Assembly: GCA_016209525.1 (NCBI GenBank) | Contig: JACQWK010000590.1 | Coordinates: 1 to 64,000 of the forward strand | Length of the DNA stretch: 64,000 bases | Direction of reading: 5' to 3' | Origin: Verrucomicrobiota bacterium | Lineage (GTDB): Bacteria > Verrucomicrobiota > Verrucomicrobiia > Limisphaerales > SIBE01 | Part shown: piece after piece, positions 61,544-64,000 of the stretch | Numbering within the stretch: the stretch's first letter is position 1 | How the letters are laid out: each line of letters starts with the position of its first letter | Made by a program: the position numbers and the translations under genes | Notes under the pieces: model-generated | Told to the model about the DNA's origin: nothing | Databases searched by the model: none | What the model saw: the letters and a program-made list of their open reading frames with translations, nothing else

Positions 61544-62240
61544 GATCTCGTCCTTTGGGCGAGCGCGCCAGCAGCCCTTCGAATAGCTGTCTCAGCTTTT
61601 CCACTGCTTGTTCGGAAAACAATCCGGCCATGCTTGCGAAGGCGGCGAATCCGAATGGGTTCGTATCGCTGACTGTGGCTTCCCCCGCGAGCAATCCTCC
61701 GCGTAGAATCAAATAGATCACAAGCCCGAGGATCGCGCCGACCCACGGCAACAGGACGTATTGCGGCACCCAGCTCCACTTGAGGTTGCGGTTGCCGACG
61801 TACCAATAAAACGATCGGACCGAATGGAGAAGTCCGCCCAGCGCCCCGGCGATGGCCACCACGAGGAATAGTCTTGATTCTGGCCGGACCTGAACCTGCC
61901 GTCTCCAGACTTGAACAACCTCGAATGGCGCGCCGACCGGTTGAACTTGGCCCGGACTTGCCGCCGCCGTTCCGGGCGGCGAGGCGGGCGGCGCGTTGCT
62001 CAGAGCCGCACCCGTGGCGATCGAGCTGGTAGGCGCAGAACTACGGCTCGGCGCGGCCGATGGCCAGAACTTGACGAGGCCATAGACCAGAACATAAGCG
62101 AGCGCGGCAAGATAAATGCCAATGGCGACAATCCCGGCCAAGTTGACACATGTTCCGCCGGGACATTCACCTTGTGTGGAATCAGATGATTGGGGTTTCA
62201 CATCCGGAGTTGTGCCGGGATTGGATTGGGTTTCCGCCAT
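61521..62240 (-). CDS. Multispanning membrane protein, first gene of the TIR-ATPase operon
   Basis: 239 residues. Membrane segments: VNLAGIVAIGIYLAALAYVLVYGLVKFW (about 32-59), SRLFLVVAIAGALGGLLHSVRSF, WVPQYVLLPWVGAILGLVIYLILRGGLL, and a final GFAAFASMAGLFSEQAVEKLRQLFEGLL amphipathic stretch. A proline/alanine/serine-rich loop follows the first segment. I know no function. Similar proteins with GALGGxxHxxxS and PxxGxxLGxxxYxxxRGG are seen as uncharacterised genes near signalling ATPases (recall only). The 23-nt overlap with the TIR-ATPase start makes co-expression very likely. Confidence 0.7.
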   Translation of the reverse strand: MAETQSNPGTTPDVKPQSSDSTQGECPGGTCVNLAGIVAIGIYLAALAYVLVYGLVKFWPSAAPSRSSAPTSSIATGAALSNAPPASPPGTAAASPGQVQPVGAPFEVVQVWRRQVQVRPESRLFLVVAIAGALGGLLHSVRSFYWYVGNRNLKWSWVPQYVLLPWVGAILGLVIYLILRGGLLAGEATVSDTNPFGFAAFASMAGLFSEQAVEKLRQLFEGLLARSPKGRDHVQAEQP

Positions 62241-62896
62241 CTTTACCTCCGTTGGAGTGATTGCTTAAGGATCTTCCCCGCTTTCAGGTGAGGCGGCTCG
62301 GTGTGCGCCCGCTCGCGGTCGGATGGAAGGCACACTTCGCTCACGCTGGTAGGATGCTCGTATCGCGCCTGGAATAGCTTGGTTGAATGCCAAAGCTTCA
62401 CTCATACCGCAACTTTCAAACCGGGAGCTGTTAAACTTCCAGGACAGAACCCTAGGCGAAACCGTCACAAGAATCAACGCATTTTTCGGGAGCACTTGGG
62501 TTTTCGGGAGCCTGAATCCGCCGCGGTGTATCTCCGAATTGTGTGCCGCGGTGGACGTCTCCCCTGCCGTGGAGCTGAGCATCCTGTCCGGCATAGCTTG
62601 GGCGCGAAACTGAGGCCACTTTGGTGTTTCGCGTTGTGGTCCGGGCGGCGAGATGCGCGCCCTTCACGGCAGCCAGGATGGCCACCGCTACGGCGGCGCC
62701 AACAATTCGAGGATTCACGGTAACGCACGTGGATTCGTAAATCCGTTGATGAACTTTTCATGGCCTGCCTTGCTGGGAACCCCTTCCGAAGAGCCTAGTC
62801 AACGGGGTGACGCGCTGAATGCAGAACAGTGCCGTCTGAGTCTGCCAATAAATGCCGTGGCGAAGCCGTCAGAATGAGCTACGCTCTCGACCGTGT
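62241..62896. other. Gene-free stretch between divergent transcription units
   Basis: It must contain the promoter of the TIR-ATPase operon (reading left) and of the DR2241-like gene (reading right), but no motif of the TGTAACY-N14-GGCTC type is visible. CCGCGGTGTATCTCC and CCGCGGTGGACGTCTCCCCTGCCG look like diverged repeat units. ORFs on both strands here lack features. Confidence 0.45.
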
Positions 62897-63697
62897 ATGG
62901 TCGATATCGCGCTCCAGACATTTGTTTCTCGGATCGACCGTGAGCTGAGCTTTGCGCAAGTGTTCATTTGCCGGCGCGGAGCCGGTTTTGAGCTCCGGCA
63001 CGTCCAGGACCGACGGCGCGATGCCGCCGAATTGAAGGACTCCTCGCCCGCCCAACTGCGAACACTCGCTCAATTCACGGCGGCGGGCGCGTTCCGTCCG
63101 CTCAAGTCCGCCCCCAATCTGCAAACGGGATGGACAGTTTCGTTACGGAACGACGCGGAGCTGGAGATGGCCTTGAATCACCTCTACCCCGGCGCCATTG
63201 CCGATTGGTATGCGGCGCAATCGCCGTCTCCGCCAGTCACGAATTACCGGGAATTCACGGATCGCCAAACCGGCATGTATCGAATCACTCAGAAGCTGCG
63301 CGATTCCGAAGCCGCCGAGACGATTCAGGCGTGCTGCAACACCAGCTTGTGCTTGAAGCGGCGGCTTTGGTCGATTGGCGGGCTCGAAACGGACCCGCCT
63401 GTTGAAAAGAGCCTGATTCCGTGCCTTGAGCCGTGCGCACTGCTCCTGGAATTCGCTCGCAAAGTCATGCGAATCGAGCAGGAAACAAAGCTGCGACTGG
63501 AATTGGCACCGTCCGAAGCTCGGACTTTGGCCGAAGCGCTTCGGGAGCTGTTGGGGCATTCCAACTCAGACGTCCGAGAGGCGGACATGAGCGCTCCGCT
63601 GAACCCCCGGCGAATCCGGCGCGTGTTGCAGAAACTGGATTGCCAACTCGGGTCGGGTGCCGTGACCGAGCCGGAAGCGCGTGAATCTGAGGGGTAG
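62897..63697 (+). CDS. DR2241-family iron-sulfur-type protein (no CbiX domain)
   Basis: 266 residues from the ATG at 62897 (MVDIALQTFVSRIDRELSFAQVFICRRGAGFELRHVQDR). The C-terminal half matches what I recall for the DR2241 4Fe-4S domain: LYPGAIADWYAAQ, TDRQTGMYRITQKL, then ACCNTSLCLKRRLW and IPCLEPCALLLEFARKV. The cysteines of C-x-x-x-x-C and C-L-E-P-C can make a cluster site. In many proteins this module follows a CbiX/sirohydrochlorin chelatase domain; here it stands alone and no CbiX gene is in the window. A role in cobalamin or siroheme metal handling is inferred from the family. The family assignment is moderately sure. Confidence 0.6.
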   Translation: MVDIALQTFVSRIDRELSFAQVFICRRGAGFELRHVQDRRRDAAELKDSSPAQLRTLAQFTAAGAFRPLKSAPNLQTGWTVSLRNDAELEMALNHLYPGAIADWYAAQSPSPPVTNYREFTDRQTGMYRITQKLRDSEAAETIQACCNTSLCLKRRLWSIGGLETDPPVEKSLIPCLEPCALLLEFARKVMRIEQETKLRLELAPSEARTLAEALRELLGHSNSDVREADMSAPLNPRRIRRVLQKLDCQLGSGAVTEPEARESEG

Positions 63698-63724
63698 AGC
63701 GGACGCATGCCCGCTGCTAGGACG

Positions 63725-63960
63725 TTCATGGAAAGCCCCCACGCCAGTTTTGGCGCGCATTGCGACCATGAACCTGGTAGGGCTGACCTGCAGGTCAGCC
63801 CTACCAGGTTCATGGAGAGCCTCCAAGCACTTCATGCGCGCATTGCGACCATGAACCGGCCAGTCGGTGGGGCGAGACTCCCGTCGAGCCCTGACTTTTT
63901 TGCCCGAACTAATGCCAGGGCTCGACAGGAGTCTCGCCCTACCTTGAGGTTCATGGAGAG
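63725..63960. repeat. Hairpin array with spacer repeats
   Basis: Alternating units: GTTCATGGARAGCC spacers, GCGCGCATTGCGACCATGAAC spacers (twice), a 50-nt perfect palindrome at 63766-63815, and a second long stem GGGCGAGACTCCCGTCGAGCCCTG / CAGGGCTCGACAGGAGTCTCGCCC at about 63870-63940. The layout is spacer, hairpin, spacer, hairpin. No gene is present to the window end. Confidence 0.8.
63766..63815. repeat. 50-nt perfect palindrome
   Basis: CCATGAACCTGGTAGGGCTG followed by ACCTGCAGGT and its exact reverse complement reads the same on both strands over 50 nt, with no loop. It sits 69 nt after the DR2241-like stop codon, so it could also act as a terminator-like structure, but there is no T-run. 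Confidence 0.9.
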
Positions 63961-64000
63961 GACTCCCCGAACTCCCTTCCGATTCACCCCCTTACCGGGC

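Noticed and set aside
1-64000. CRISPR array
   Set aside because: The repeats found are palindromic and irregularly spaced, with no regular direct repeats and spacers, and no cas genes.
1-64000. tRNA or rRNA genes
   Set aside because: No T-loop plus CCA-stem pattern or rRNA-like stretch was recognised by eye; a tRNA scan would settle it.

Overview
The window is high-GC bacterial DNA whose gene content points to Verrucomicrobiota, probably a soil or sediment lineage in or near Pedosphaeraceae/Limisphaerales. This is an inference from gene families, not a phylogeny. The clues are a DUF1549/DUF1553 plus DUF1501 pair, a ceramidase-like secreted protein, large LamG/Kelch secreted proteins, many ECF-type regulatory signals, and very many short palindromic repeats, several of which sit in frame inside genes. 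No rRNA, tRNA or CRISPR array was seen. Coding is almost all on the minus strand up to 33 kb and mixed afterwards.

1-11 kb holds two tightly coupled minus-strand operons. The first is tolC, RND adaptor, RND pump, DUF2249 protein, second adaptor and ABC permease. The second is thioredoxin, a DUF302/ferritin-like fusion, a DUF6132-like protein and a TauE-like protein. Most junctions are 4-nt ATGA overlaps. A promoter-like motif, TGTAACY-N14-GGCTC, with an invariant 14-nt spacer, occurs five times between 9.0 and 13.2 kb, upstream of these units and of lpxR.

11.2-17.0 kb is a patchwork of truncated and fused genes: an ArsR start, a TolC-CBM48 chimera, a receiver domain without its output domain, an LpxR and a MacB-like permease that truncate each other, an adaptor fused to an ABC ATPase, and the remnant of a sigma/anti-sigma junction.

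17.3-21.1 kb is accessory: a DUF4209-like (HEPN) gene between inverted repeats, then two toxin-antitoxin modules, each followed by a copy of what looks like a ubiD 3' end. 21.2-27.5 kb is more ordinary: chrA, a Spy/CnrX-like protein with anti-sigma and ECF sigma, enolase with an in-frame repeat insertion, a universal stress protein and a cation/proton antiporter. 27.8-50 kb has a 5'-truncated ABC exporter with a cyclic-nucleotide-binding domain, a Kelch protein, a RodZ-like protein, a degenerate kinase-like membrane protein, a ceramidase-like protein, a TIR plus membrane-protein pair, the DUF1549/DUF1501 genes, an MMPL-type exporter and a MscS channel.

50-62.2 kb is a minus-strand run that may be one transcription unit: membrane protein, TIR-ATPase, ATPase-WD40, TonB-dependent receptor, LamG/Ig protein and YfiR-like protein. 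Its first three genes overlap each other. Their two ATPases share sequence signatures, and they form the best candidate here for an undescribed NLR/STAND-like signalling or defence system. The window closes with a DR2241-type iron-sulfur protein and a set of long perfect hairpins.
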